From NCBI RefSeq assembly GCF_947241705.1, contig NC_079260.1:248001-312000 (forward strand): 64,000 nucleotides of DNA, written 5' to 3'. Source of the stretch: Saccharomyces mikatae IFO 1815. Taxonomy: Eukaryota; Ascomycota; Saccharomycetes; Saccharomycetales; Saccharomycetaceae. Under the pieces are notes generated by a model that saw nothing but the letters and a program-made list of their open reading frames with translations, was not told the origin of the DNA and made no database searches. The position numbers and the translations under genes are program-made. Of this stretch, positions 21,931 to 35,149 are shown one piece after another (position 1 is the first letter of the stretch; every line of letters begins with the position of its first letter).

Positions 21931-22469
21931 ATTTCCTCCCTTCCTTGTGCTGCAGCTTACGCGTCTTAGTTTAGAGGAGCTACAAACAACTTAAACTGCT
22001 CTTTACAGACTTGAATTATTGGATTGCGATGGTTATCGGTAACCGCGGATGCAGCTGTATCGCCACTTCAACTGTTTATCGTCCCTATTTGTCCTTGACA
22101 TCCTACATTCACCGTCAAATTTTCCGTTTTCCGCCTACTGTGACTGTGACAGGAGAAAACACCGCAGTGACGCCCTCAAAGACAACAATCAAAGAAAAAA
22201 CAGTATACAGATGTGCTATTCTTTACATACTGTATTGATGATTAGGAGCCAAATTTTCTGGCTTTGACACCTCTGTTTTGTTTCTGAACTACAAATAAAG
22301 AAGCATGTGTTCGTGATGTGATCCATGGCAGTGATTTCACAGCGAGTCCAAACACCGGTATTTCCGTTGACCACTTCCTACCAGTTCGTAATATGATAAA
22401 GTGTCGAAGAGAGGATTACCACACACTCCAATCCACTATATATGGTATGTGCTCAGAGGTCCCTAGCTA
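21931..22469. other. Intergenic: CAJ1 5' region, left of the LTR island
   Basis: About 540 bases upstream of CAJ1 with no gene that I can support. Two overlapping ORFs of about 72-75 codons (22011-22267) in different frames lack any recognisable protein. The sequence passes into retroelement remains to the right. Confidence 0.45.
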
Positions 22470-22610
22470 GTTTATGGTTAATTATGGGAATTTGAAATAT
22501 TTGTTTCAATTCCATTATTGATAGAACCAAAAATATTAGGTATGCATAGTATATAGGAGTTCTCCTCGGGGATAGAGAAATTCACAAAACCAAATCAATT
22601 ATTTTAATTT
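22470..22610 (-). mobile_element. Degenerate delta LTR fragment (Ty1/Ty2 family), minus orientation
   Basis: Read on the minus strand, this region follows the 3' part of a Ty1/Ty2 delta LTR: GAGGAGAACT, then a segment like CATACCTAATATT, then AATAATGGAATT. Similarity is recalled, not computed, and is clearly degraded, so it is an old solo-LTR remnant with no internal sequence. The boundaries are approximate. It is directly followed by a second fragment in the other orientation. Confidence 0.6.
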
Positions 22611-22663
22611 ATTATATAATATTATGGCAATCCAAAAATTATCTCAGCACCACTTATTTCTCA
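22611..22663 (+). mobile_element. Delta LTR 3' end fragment (Ty1/Ty2 family), plus orientation
   Basis: The plus strand reads ATTATCTCAGCACCACTT then ATTTCTCA, which is close to the 3' terminus of Ty1/Ty2 delta. Only about 50 bases survive. It lies head to head with the minus-strand delta remnant just before it. This is an old LTR relic with no coding part. Confidence 0.55.
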
Positions 22664-22930
22664 AAATTCACGTATTTTTCAGCCTTATTGTACTTGGAGA
22701 GAGTATTTCTACCAAGTTATAGTTGATTGCTTTTAATTAAGTTCTGCCATGGTTGAAACGCTATAGCACACGTTAGCAGTAGTGATTATGTCGTAGATGA
22801 AACATTAGCAATTACTTAATAGAGGTAATTGCTAGCCACACCTGAAACGATCGTAGACACTATACTCAAAGCAGGAATAACAATCAATACATATGAATAG
22901 TAGTATTCTGGGAAACTACAATACAGATCG

Positions 22931-23307
22931 TGTTGATAATTAGTTGTTTAGTAAGTTGTAATAATTAAGAATAGTCGTTCCTTCTTGATCTATATAAGAG
23001 AGGTATATAAAACACACGCTGATTGGGTGTATTAAACCAAAAGGTTCAGACATAAATCAGAGTGTTGATGATAAGAATATAGTGTTAACTCATCTTCTTA
23101 TATACTAAGTTCTGGACAATTAATAAATATTTATCTTATTAGTGCAGGAAATTCTATAATTAGAATTTGCCTACTCCAATTTAATAAGTATCACCATAAG
23201 AATGTTGGTATTCATTTACCCAACATTATTAGTATCATGTTAAAGTTCGTCATCAACTACAACAATTTATATGAATAAATGTATAGTAGTAATCACTTAT
23301 TCCAACA
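22931..23307 (-). mobile_element. Solo tau-like LTR (Ty4 family), 377 bp
   Basis: The plus strand begins TGTTGATAATTAG and ends CTTATTCCAACA, the same termini as the LTR at 61818-62146, which belongs to a Ty4-like element. Over the first ~245 bases the two copies agree at roughly nine of ten positions by eye; the remainder differs in length and sequence. No internal retrotransposon sequence is attached, so this is a solo LTR. It ends 108 bases upstream of tRNA-Gln, a usual distance for elements that integrate near Pol III genes. I see no matching 5-base target duplication. A second CCAACA follows within ten bases (23312-23317), perhaps from another insertion. Confidence 0.8.
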
Positions 23308-23415
23308 TATTCCAACAAATACATAGATATATAACAACAAGTTTAGATTTAGATCAGAAGTTTCCTTGCTTCCCTGATAGTACCAATTGTTATATCTCAA
23401 ACCAACAGTTGTTTT

Positions 23416-23487
23416 GGTCCTATAGTGTAGTGGTTATCACTTTCGGTTTTGATCCGGACAACCCCGGTTCGAATCCGGGTAGGACCT
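23416..23487 (+). tRNA. tQ(UUG): tRNA-Gln (anticodon UUG)
   Basis: A 72-nt cloverleaf: acceptor GGTCCTA pairs with TAGGACC, the D-arm has the A box around TAGTGTAGTGG, the anticodon stem CGG/CCG encloses loop TTTTGAT with anticodon TTG, and the T-arm has GGTTCGAATCC. No intron. A T-run terminator starts at 23487. The neighbourhood, between CAJ1 and ISD11, is the same as for tRNA-Gln on S. cerevisiae chromosome V. Confidence 0.97.
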
Positions 23488-23816
23488 TTTTTACAATTAG
23501 CATGTATTTTTCATTTGACATACCAAACATTTACCAAGGAAAAGGTGAGAATGTCATCATTTTCTATAGAAATTAAAGTATTATTACATTAACTACTTAT
23601 TTCATAATTTTGATGAAGAAACACCCAGTTTCCGGGTAACATCCTGTACGTTAGATCATTCCTTTATAAAACGGCGAAGAAAAATAACTAAGGAAATGAT
23701 AGTTGAATAGCATACGTTAGTGGAGTAAAGTTATAGAGTAAAGTTATAACGCCAAATTCGCTTTATTCTCATCATCAGCATAAAGAACTTAAAAATACCT
23801 TGTGAAAGAAGGAAAA
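23488..23816. other. Intergenic: tRNA-Gln to ISD11
   Basis: A 329-base stretch containing the Pol III T-run at its left edge and the ISD11 5' region. It has a short direct repeat around 23733-23748 (ATAGAGTAAAGTTATA-like units). No gene is seen. Confidence 0.45.
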
Positions 23817-24101
23817 ATGCCTGGTTTTACAGCTCCAACAAGAAGACAGGTGTTGTCTTTATACAAGGAGTTTATCAAGAATGCCAATCAGTTCAATAAT
23901 TACAACTTCAGAGAGTACTTCTTAACTAAAACAAGGAATACTTTTAAAAAAAACATTAACTTGGAAGATCCAAAGGTGCTAATGAACCTATTCAAGGAAG
24001 CTAAGAATGAATTGGGTGTTTTGAAAAGACAGTCTGTTATTTCCCAGATGTACACGTTTGACCGACTAGTCGTTGAACCTTTGCAAGGAAGAAAACATTA
24101 A
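23817..24101 (+). CDS. ISD11: Isd11, LYR-family partner of the cysteine desulfurase Nfs1
   Basis: This 94-residue protein begins [19 protein letters not shown], like yeast Isd11 (94 residues). The frame extends five codons further upstream, but only to a GTG, so ATG at 23817 is the start. The LYR-family motif appears as LYK at residues 15-17, followed by conserved aromatic and basic residues in a helical bundle. Isd11 sits in the mitochondrial matrix, binds acyl carrier protein, and stabilises and activates Nfs1 for iron-sulphur cluster assembly. It is essential in yeast. Confidence 0.96.
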   Translation: MPGFTAPTRRQVLSLYKEFIKNANQFNNYNFREYFLTKTRNTFKKNINLEDPKVLMNLFKEAKNELGVLKRQSVISQMYTFDRLVVEPLQGRKH

Positions 24102-26769
<2,668 letters not shown>

Positions 26770-27081
26770 GTAGAAAGTCGCTCGATACCTTAGATTATAA
26801 ACTTGTATAATAGAAGTAAGGTGACAAATTTATCTTTCTTTGAAAAAATTTTTCATCAGTGTCAGCATATTCCCCTGGTGTAAGTAACTTACAGTAAATT
26901 GTGACTATTATGATGAGCTGTTAAGAACTTCATATACAATGCCTTGAAGATAAAATCTACGTTTAATTCAAAATAATGTTATATTTCTCTTATATATTGT
27001 TTATTTACAGACACGTACTACGAAAAGGAAGTCCTCTTGTCCCCATTCTTTCCATGTGATGATATATTCGCTTGGTAAAAC
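26770..27081. other. Intergenic between convergent TPA1 and RSM18
   Basis: A 312-base AT-rich region holding the two 3' ends. TATATA-type polyadenylation signals occur near 26990-27005. No gene is seen. Confidence 0.45.
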
Positions 27082-27543
<462 letters not shown>

Positions 27544-27761
27544 TTATGTACCTTTTTGTAGAGCTTAATCCCTTGAAAATATATTCTATCGTTTCAAGTT
27601 GTGATGTGAACTCATGATTTAATAGTTATGGCGGTCGAATTTTTTTCAGAACAGTGGTTACCCAGCAATAAGTGAAGGGTATAATCAACCAGCGAAAGCT
27701 GATGGATACTAAAAGGTTTAAGGTGATGTTTTGAAGCAGAAAAACAGTTTATTATGTTATA

Positions 27762-29240
27762 ATGCAGGATGCCAATATATGTACTCATTGCCAACTGGCT
27801 GAAAATCCAGATGCATCATTTTGGGTGAAATGTGACAGTTGCCCGCAGTGGGTGCACGTGAAGTGCATACCATTGAAACGCATTCACTATTCAAATCTTG
27901 TGAGTTCTGGAGATCTCACTTATCCAAGTTCTACTAAAGAGATCAGAAGTTACCGGTGTTCTAAGCATAAGGAGGACGAATATCTTACCGTTTCTGCTTT
28001 TGTTATACGAAAAGGAAAGCGGCAGAGAAATGTTGAGAACGCAGAAGATATTCACGTAAATAAGCGATATAACTTCAGAAACAATCAGGTAATTGACTAT
28101 ATTGCTCTGAATGAGGGAGAAGCAAAAAGAGAGAAAATGAAACATCCTCACAAGGACAGCTTTATGAACTGTTTTGAGAAGTGGCAAAATAATTCAAACA
28201 TTATGAGTGCTGCTGACTTTACTGCCAAATTTGATGACATAAAAGAGCCGTATAAGATAAGCGACCCTCTAAATAGCGGTGTATATGTACCAAAGATGGA
28301 AACGCACGATGGATTTCTGACTGTTCATGATATCACAGAAATAATCGGCGAGAATTATCGTGTTGACGTGATGGACGTTCAAACGCAAATGAATGAGAGT
28401 TGGACCTTGGGTTCTTGGAATGAATATTTTACAAACACCGAGCCAGATAATAGGGATCGAATAAGAAACGTTATATCATTAGAAGTATCGAATATCGAGG
28501 CCTTAGAGCTAGAAAGGCCCACAGTAGTGAGGCAGAATGATCTTGTTGATCGAATTTGGAGCTTTGATAAACGATTAGGACAGAACGATAAAAAGAAGAA
28601 AGAAGAGGATGACCCCAGACCAAAAGTGAAAAAATATATCTTAATGTCTGTAAAGGATGCGTATACAGATTTTCATCTTGATTTTGCTGGTACGTCTGTT
28701 TATTATAACGTCATCTCGGGAAGAAAGAACTTTTTATTGTTTCCACCTACTCAATTAAATATAGAGAAGTATGTTGAGTGGTCTTTGGAAGAGCATCAAA
28801 ATAGTGTTTTTCTTGGTGATGTCCTTCAGGATGGCATTGCGATGGAACTAAATGCTGGTGATTTGTTTATGATTCCAGCCGGATATATCCATGCAGTTTA
28901 TACACCAGTTGACTCATTGGTCTTTGGAGGAAATTTTTTGACCATCCGTGACTTGCAGACTCACCTTAAAATTGTCGAAATTGAAAGATTAACAAAGGTT
29001 CCTAAAAGATTCACATTTCCCAAGTTTAATCAAGTGATGGGTAAATTATGCGAGTTTCTGGTGCTTAACAAAATTAACGCCACTGGTTATGATACTGATG
29101 GGGATTTAATTACGAAGACAACTGACGCTGCGATTCAATCACTTTATGTATACCTTACAAAACCTGAAGTTAAGTACAGGCCTCTCAATTTTACTTCAAG
29201 GAAACAATTAGCGAAAGCTTTGGCCGATCTTATTTCCTAG
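27762..29240 (+). CDS. JHD1: Jhd1, JmjC histone H3K36 demethylase with PHD finger
   Basis: This 492-residue protein equals S. cerevisiae Jhd1 in length. An N-terminal PHD finger (about residues 4-75) has CTHCQLAENP, CDSCPQWVHVKC and a closing RCSKH. The JmjC domain holds the iron ligands H305 and D307 (in DFHLDFAGTS) and a third histidine at 377 (in GYIHAVY); the preceding lysine-rich loop matches the family. The enzyme removes mono- and dimethyl marks from H3K36 using 2-oxoglutarate and iron. It shares a short divergent promoter with RSM18. Confidence 0.97.
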   Translation: MQDANICTHCQLAENPDASFWVKCDSCPQWVHVKCIPLKRIHYSNLVSSGDLTYPSSTKEIRSYRCSKHKEDEYLTVSAFVIRKGKRQRNVENAEDIHVNKRYNFRNNQVIDYIALNEGEAKREKMKHPHKDSFMNCFEKWQNNSNIMSAADFTAKFDDIKEPYKISDPLNSGVYVPKMETHDGFLTVHDITEIIGENYRVDVMDVQTQMNESWTLGSWNEYFTNTEPDNRDRIRNVISLEVSNIEALELERPTVVRQNDLVDRIWSFDKRLGQNDKKKKEEDDPRPKVKKYILMSVKDAYTDFHLDFAGTSVYYNVISGRKNFLLFPPTQLNIEKYVEWSLEEHQNSVFLGDVLQDGIAMELNAGDLFMIPAGYIHAVYTPVDSLVFGGNFLTIRDLQTHLKIVEIERLTKVPKRFTFPKFNQVMGKLCEFLVLNKINATGYDTDGDLITKTTDAAIQSLYVYLTKPEVKYRPLNFTSRKQLAKALADLIS

Positions 29241-29454
29241 AATACCTTTTTCCTTACCCACTAGGTCTATGTCATTACATAGCTTTGATGAATGAAACTG
29301 TTTTCAGCGATTACAGTATAATTTTACATTAGATTTGTTGAACATCCGCTTAAAATAGAGATCGAACAACATTAATATATATGTACATATGTTTACGTAT
29401 ATACAGAAGGGGAAAAAATTAATATTCTATCATTAAAGTGAAAGAGAAAAGAAC

Positions 29455-31038
29455 TCAAATTCCAAGTCTTTTCAATTGTTCTAAACGTTCATCAATGGCA
29501 TGTTCAAATTGATTTGAAGTATTTGTCCGCTCACTTAGTAACTTAGAGTGAATACATTGTAGCGCCTTTATAGAGTCTGATTCATTGATAACACAAGATA
29601 TGTTTATTTCGTTAGCACCTTGAGAAATCATTTCAATGTTGATACCTTCTTCAGCTAGAGTAGTGAACATGGTACCAGCAATACCAATGTATTGTTTCAT
29701 ATGTTTTCCGACTAATGAGACAATAGATAACTTTTTTGTAATATCAACAGAACCTAAAATTCTCAGTTTTTCCTCAGCTTGTCTCAGAGACTTCAATGAG
29801 TCTGCGTCTGGAATGGGTAAAGCCATTGAAACATGGACTTCAGAGGTAGATATCAAATCGACGACTAGCTTGTACTTATCCAGAATGGTAAATATTTGAG
29901 CCAAGAAACCATGAGATAGTGTCTTCTTATTGGAATGAATGTTGATGACAACAATGTCATTCTTAGTGGTGATGGCAGTGGCACCTCTTTTTCTTTTTTC
30001 ATAGAAGGATGAGGACAAGTTCTCAGGAGGATGTGGAGGAGTAGATTCACCCTTCTTTGCCACATTATCTGGATAAATAATGGTACCGTTACCCAATGGA
30101 TTTTGAACATTTTTGATTCTAATGGGAATCTTAGCTCTAATAACTTGTTCCATAGTGAAAGGATGTATAACTTCGGAACCATAGTATGTTAACTCAGAAG
30201 CTTCCTCTGGAGTAACGCTATCTAACAAACGCGCTTCAGGAACTTTGCGAGGATCAGCAGTGAAAATACCATCCACTTCTTTCCAAACTTGTAGTTCATC
30301 AGCATTTACAGCGACGGCTATCAAAGCAGCGCATAAATCGGTATAGCCACGACCAACACCATTCAGAAGACCTGTTGGAACTAAACCGAAAAACCCAGTA
30401 AATACTGGGACAGTACGTTCTTTAGCACTTAGAAATGGAGCCAATTTTTCTTTCAATGCTTGAACTAGGAAAGTGTAGAAACTGTTATCTAAAGCGCTGG
30501 CGCTGAAATCAGAAGGAACAATGTGGCTTAAATCCACATATTTGGCTTTGCAACCGCGGTCATTACATAAGGCGGTAATGAATAAACAGCTTAACTTCTC
30601 ACCGCATGACATCACCAGATCTACAGTACGTGAACTGACTTCACCTAGAACTTTTGAAGCGTTCAAGTATTTTTTAACTAGTTCCAATTCCTTATTGGTA
30701 TCGTCGACTAATTTGGCTTGTAACGCAGGATTGAGAATAAAACGGTCAGCATTATCGATATGATCTTGTCTAATAACCTCAATGATTTCTTGGAATTCAG
30801 ATTCTTGGGAAGCTAAGTCACAACATTTTAAGAGACGTGAAGTGGTACCTTCTGCCTTGGTGTATGAGGAACGGGCCGAACAAACTACAGCGACATTATT
30901 GTTTGGGCCATCAGGATTGGAATAGTATTTCACAATTTCATCCACTATTTGGACGGGGAACTTACCGACAGAAGTACCGCCGAACTTTTGCACGACCCAG
31001 TTTGAGTGACTTGATGTAGGTTGAAAATCCATTGGCAT
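29455..31038 (-). CDS. HOM3: Hom3, aspartate kinase
   Basis: This 527-residue protein has the same length as S. cerevisiae Hom3. The kinase domain opens with KFGGTSVGK (18-26) and carries the catalytic GRGYTDLCAAL and the metal-site aspartates. Two C-terminal ACT domains (about 355-430 and 435-505, including GIAGTMFTTLAEEGI) bind threonine for feedback inhibition. Hom3 makes aspartyl phosphate, the first step to threonine, methionine and isoleucine. The start is ATG at 31038 (MPMDFQP); a second ATG two codons on is less likely. A Gcn4-type site lies 291 bases upstream. Confidence 0.98.
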   Translation of the reverse strand: MPMDFQPTSSHSNWVVQKFGGTSVGKFPVQIVDEIVKYYSNPDGPNNNVAVVCSARSSYTKAEGTTSRLLKCCDLASQESEFQEIIEVIRQDHIDNADRFILNPALQAKLVDDTNKELELVKKYLNASKVLGEVSSRTVDLVMSCGEKLSCLFITALCNDRGCKAKYVDLSHIVPSDFSASALDNSFYTFLVQALKEKLAPFLSAKERTVPVFTGFFGLVPTGLLNGVGRGYTDLCAALIAVAVNADELQVWKEVDGIFTADPRKVPEARLLDSVTPEEASELTYYGSEVIHPFTMEQVIRAKIPIRIKNVQNPLGNGTIIYPDNVAKKGESTPPHPPENLSSSFYEKRKRGATAITTKNDIVVINIHSNKKTLSHGFLAQIFTILDKYKLVVDLISTSEVHVSMALPIPDADSLKSLRQAEEKLRILGSVDITKKLSIVSLVGKHMKQYIGIAGTMFTTLAEEGINIEMISQGANEINISCVINESDSIKALQCIHSKLLSERTNTSNQFEHAIDERLEQLKRLGI

Positions 31039-31844
31039 GTAAAAGAGAAGTAAAATAGAAACTATCCTAGCAGTGTGGGACAGCTAAATAAGTTCAAACA
31101 ATGGAGTAAAATTACCAACTTTTGACTATACAAAGGTTCCTTCAAAACAATACAAACACTAATAAATTGGAATGAGATAATTATTCAGCAGTATTCTTAT
31201 ATATGGATGGTATGGTATACATTTACTTCTTCGAAGCTGAAAGAATTACAGAGAAGGCCGCGTACGAAAAAGTGAAAAAAAAAGGTGATCATAAAAATAT
31301 CTGTTTGCTAGTGAAAAAGAAAGAAAAAGTGAGTCATGGAGCAGAAAAATACACGTGGTTAGAGCCACAGTAGACAAAGATGTTGATATTAGGGGAGTTC
31401 TAGAAAGAAAAGAAATTTATGAGATTAGACATAATGATAGTAGCTTTCAGCCAATGATTCTTAAAGCTAGCGCTGCATCAGAGCCTCAGCCTTTAACTGC
31501 ATTCGATTATATAAAGTTGCGAAAGATATCATTGATTTAATTGGTAAATTTGTGTACAAATTAAATATTACTGAGGAGGAGACTGATTTCCAGGTGTTTC
31601 CAATATAGCATTTTAGGACTATGTCTGTTTAAGTTGTTCTTGGTTCAAAAATTTTTGTAACTATAGGACTTTTTTTTAGTAAGGAAGAGATCTTGAATAG
31701 GAAATATTTGTTTGCGAAATATATTGGCGAAAAAGTACAAAATATTAACGTTAGCTCATTTACTACCTTTATAATTTTTTTGTATATATTTTATTATTCT
31801 AGCTTGGAATATTCATAATAAGTCTTGCTAAGTCAACTAACCAC
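31039..31844. other. Intergenic: HOM3 promoter and PIC2 3' region
   Basis: An 806-base stretch. Its left half is the HOM3 upstream region with a Gcn4-type site. A 61-codon frame at 31355-31540 opens with GTG only and matches nothing known to me. The right half is AT-rich 3' sequence of PIC2. Confidence 0.5.
31329..31335. promoter_or_regulatory. Gcn4 site TGAGTCA upstream of HOM3
   Basis: The complement of TGACTCA, the optimal Gcn4 binding site, 291 bases upstream of the HOM3 ATG. HOM3 is part of the general amino-acid control set, so regulation by Gcn4 on amino-acid starvation is the expected meaning. Confidence 0.65.
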
Positions 31845-32747
31845 CTAGCCGGTAGTTGGTAAGCCTACGTAAGCTTTAAACGAATCATAAATTAGCCATT
31901 GGAAACTCGTCAAAGTACCAATCATGACAATTCTTACCATCAACCCATTCCACAGCCCAGCAAACCCGATTTTTTGGTATATTCTCTTAGAGGCCACAGA
32001 CATGGATTCATTAGCTTTTCTTTCACTATTGATCTTGGAAACCATGACGTCTGCAGGATGTGACACAGCAGCACATAATATACCGGCCAGATAACCACCT
32101 ACAAAACTTACAGATATTTGCTGCAATGCGTTCATTTCTTCTTTTTTCTTGGGTAAGACACTGTATATTTTTTGAACAATCTTTTCGAATGAGGTAAACT
32201 TACACATTGTGTACGGAATCTGTCTGCACCACAGAGGAACAATGCCCTTATAAAATGCCTTCATGCCGCCACTTTCTGCATACATTTTCTTCCAACCATC
32301 AACAACATTATTGCAGTAGGGCGGCATTGTGGTTTGTTGTTTAACCTTTATTGCTTCGAATGGACACAGCATAATATCCGCAAGAAATTCAGCGGTAGCT
32401 GAAGCCATTAGGTAAACTGTGACACCTGGACTTAACCAGTTAGAATACAAATGCTTGAAGTACTCATAACCACCATACTTCCCTGCACCTTGTAAAGAAT
32501 AGCCGACAAATGTAGCGCCAAACCCAGTGTACACTTTTTTCCAGCCTTCATTGGCAATGATTTTACGGAACCCATCTAAATTTGAAGAGTATAATTTCGG
32601 ATTGACTTGTAGCCTACACTTTACAAGATCTAATGGGGTGATTGAAGAATGTGTTGGACCACACGCAATTATACCACCTAAGGTACATGTTGCATAAAAT
32701 TCTTTTGTATATAATTGTATTTTACGTGATTGTTTATTAGACTCCAT
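31845..32747 (-). CDS. PIC2: Pic2, mitochondrial inner-membrane copper and phosphate carrier
   Basis: A protein of 300 residues from ATG at 32747 ([12 protein letters not shown]), the same as S. cerevisiae. The frame extends three codons further to a TTG that I do not use. Three mitochondrial-carrier repeats are visible with signature motifs [20 protein letters not shown] and [10 protein letters not shown], so six membrane helices are expected. The carrier brings phosphate and copper into the matrix; copper import supports cytochrome oxidase. The paralog-like carrier is Mir1. There is no cleaved presequence. Confidence 0.97.
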   Translation of the reverse strand: MESNKQSRKIQLYTKEFYATCTLGGIIACGPTHSSITPLDLVKCRLQVNPKLYSSNLDGFRKIIANEGWKKVYTGFGATFVGYSLQGAGKYGGYEYFKHLYSNWLSPGVTVYLMASATAEFLADIMLCPFEAIKVKQQTTMPPYCNNVVDGWKKMYAESGGMKAFYKGIVPLWCRQIPYTMCKFTSFEKIVQKIYSVLPKKKEEMNALQQISVSFVGGYLAGILCAAVSHPADVMVSKINSERKANESMSVASKRIYQKIGFAGLWNGLMVRIVMIGTLTSFQWLIYDSFKAYVGLPTTG

Positions 32748-34058
32748 GCTTTGCAACCATCAATCAATATTTTCTTTCTTGTTTTAAACCTCTCAAAATT
32801 AAAATAGCAACGAAACACCTTTTTACTGTAATAAGAAAGTAATTGACTGTGAAGTGAGAATATGAAATATAACAAGAAATAAACAGAGCATATTCACTAC
32901 ACTCTCCGCTATATTTATATCAAATGTAACCTAATGCGCAGGACACTGTCTCTTTCATTTTCTTTTTTATAAAGCAAATGGAGCAGAAAACAAGAAATAA
33001 ACCTAAAAAAGATCTCCTTATTTCGCTAATACCCCTGAAAGGCCAACTTTTCCATAGCCGAGATCTTAGCCGAATGAGACCGTGCAGCAGCTTGAAATGC
33101 AGTTCATAGTAAACGTTATGGGAGGCTATATCGTGAATGTGGACGAGTGTTAGACAGCCAAATCAAGATTTCGCTAATAATGAATTGTATACCTCATTAC
33201 CTCTTGTATGAGGTTGTTCTCTTCGAACTCTCCGTAGTGCCCCTCTATATGCCATCCTATTACTTAATATAATTGGAGGGTAATAGCTAATTGCACCTTA
33301 TGACACAATGCGTCTTTTGTTACGTTAGTAACAAAAAGAAAAGAACAAAAGCCGAAGTCGGATTTCTTGACCCGATTACGTGCATAATCTTTGAGTTTTC
33401 TTAAACTAAACCGTTAAAATTCTCGCCCGGTCGGTATCTGCGTTTTTTTTTGAAGAATAGGGTTTTTCTGTTTACCTTGACATGCGGGCGATTTTGCGGG
33501 ATTTCTGACATCTAACAGCTTAATAGTCATTGTAGGAACAAAGTTTTAGTCTCGCTCGAATTTTCCTCCCTCTTTTTTCCCAATTGTGATTTTTGAGCGA
33601 TGAGGATGAATGGCTATTCGTGCCTCCTCGAACCTGAAAGAGAGTTCTGAGATGGAAGGGCTAAGCAATAAATACTCAGAAAAAAAGAGATAAACACATT
33701 GTAATATAACTATATTAGAATTGCCTGAATATAGATGTATTTAACATATACGAGCAAAAAATACATAATTACGAAGGTAAGATCAGAATAATGACTGAGT
33801 AAGCAACAACTGAGCTGTTGAACCCTAAACATCTTGATGAAACATATATATTAGGCATGAGCTAAGAAGGCGCTCATTGGTAAAAAACCGGACAAAAACA
33901 TCGAAATTTATTAAAATATTAGGAAGAGTAGAAATGAATGAATAGACAAAAAAAACATGTAAAATAGAACATCAACTTCGTAAGTAGTAAGGCCGGATTA
34001 GGCTTGCCGACGTGGGCAGTCTATTTCGGCGGCAGTAGGCAAAATAGACAAATTTGAA
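32748..34058. other. Long gene-free stretch upstream of PIC2
   Basis: About 1.3 kb with no convincing coding frame, shared by the PIC2 5' region and the 3' region of YER053C-A. There is a CGATGAG (PAC-like) at about 33598-33604, but it is far from any start. I see no RNA gene, LTR or tandem repeat. Confidence 0.45.
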
Positions 34059-34172
34059 TCACTGCAAGTAAGGCACATCACTCTTGTTTCTGTTCATGAC
34101 CGTTCTATGAGCGCCGAAGTAGAAAACGAAGATGAAAGCGAAAATACTCAAAAAAATTTCTAAATCTTGCAT
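34059..34172 (-). CDS. YER053C-A-type 37-residue membrane microprotein
   Basis: A 37-codon frame: MQDLEIFLSIFAFIFVFYFG, then a polar tail ending DVPYLQ and a TGA at 34061-34059. The first ~20 residues form one hydrophobic helix, and the rest is charged. As I recall, S. cerevisiae YER053C-A encodes an ER-localised 37-residue protein with the same sequence, in the same place between PIC2 and GIP2. Function unknown. It is conserved although the surrounding 2 kb is non-coding, which argues that it is real. It is too short for standard ORF searches. Confidence 0.85.
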   Translation of the reverse strand: MQDLEIFLSIFAFIFVFYFGAHRTVMNRNKSDVPYLQ

Positions 34173-35149
34173 TTTGATATGTATTTGTGTGATATAAGTG
34201 TTATTGTTTGACTTTTGCTTTATTGTATGTTTCTGTCTACAGTATAGAATGGGTACTTTTAAATAAAATCCGTTGTTGATAATACGAAGGGAATTTTTAC
34301 TTCTTTATATATGTAACCTTCATCAGCAGAAAATTCTAGTTATTCATTTAATTGAATGCATAAGGGGTACCAAAAATCTCTCTTGACGCTTCACTGCTGA
34401 AGAGTTATCGGATATAGGCTCACATATAAAAGAACTGGATGCCCTATTATGGCAATCATTTTTTTTTTCCTTACGTAAAATGTATGTGAACCATCCATTC
34501 TCCCTTCTTTCAGTCAAATGCCGCAGTCCCTTACATTTCAATTTGAAGCGTAGAGATGAATGCTGCAGAAAAAAATTACGAATTAAAAAGAAAAAAGATG
34601 AAAAAACATAAACTACTGATATCGGACACGAAGGCACGAAATTACTCTCCCTAAATGAGTGGTGAAAGGATGTTCAAAAGAAAAGTCATATGTGATTAAG
34701 CAGATTGTTTATCGGCATACTCGGAGATTTCTCTTTTACTAATGATAATTCTGTCATCTATAGCTTTTTAAGCCCTCGGTTTCCGTGTCATGGCAACTCC
34801 TACTTTTCATTTCCCGTTTTTGGCGCGTTTCCGCAGCATAGTAGGAGCTGCATAATACTGCCGGATGAGAATAAAAAAAATGCTCGCTGAAGAAGAGTAG
34901 CTTTACTTGCTCACTTTGTGTGCAGAGGAAGCCTAAGTGCACGCCCACACATCAAGCATTGACTTCCGTTTTCTGTAAGGTTTTTTATTTATTTACTTAT
35001 TTTTTGTGATTTATGTGTACTGTTATTCTAGCATATTATAGGTTTGTTTATCGGAGTTCAGCCCTAACTATGACGATAATGCAGGTAAAGATCTAGCAAC
35101 TTATTTTGCTTTATGTCTGTCCTCCTCTTTTCTCGCTTTTTGATTGCCT
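34173..35149. other. Intergenic: YER053C-A 5' region to GIP2 3' end
   Basis: About 980 bases with several ORFs under 100 codons on either strand, all in low-complexity T/A-rich sequence and none recognisable. It includes the YER053C-A upstream region and the GIP2 3' end. No RNA gene or repeat was recognised. Confidence 0.45.

Noticed and set aside
31355-31540. 61-codon plus-strand frame between HOM3 and PIC2
   Set aside because: It opens only with GTG, has no recognised similarity, and lies in the HOM3 upstream region next to a Gcn4 site.
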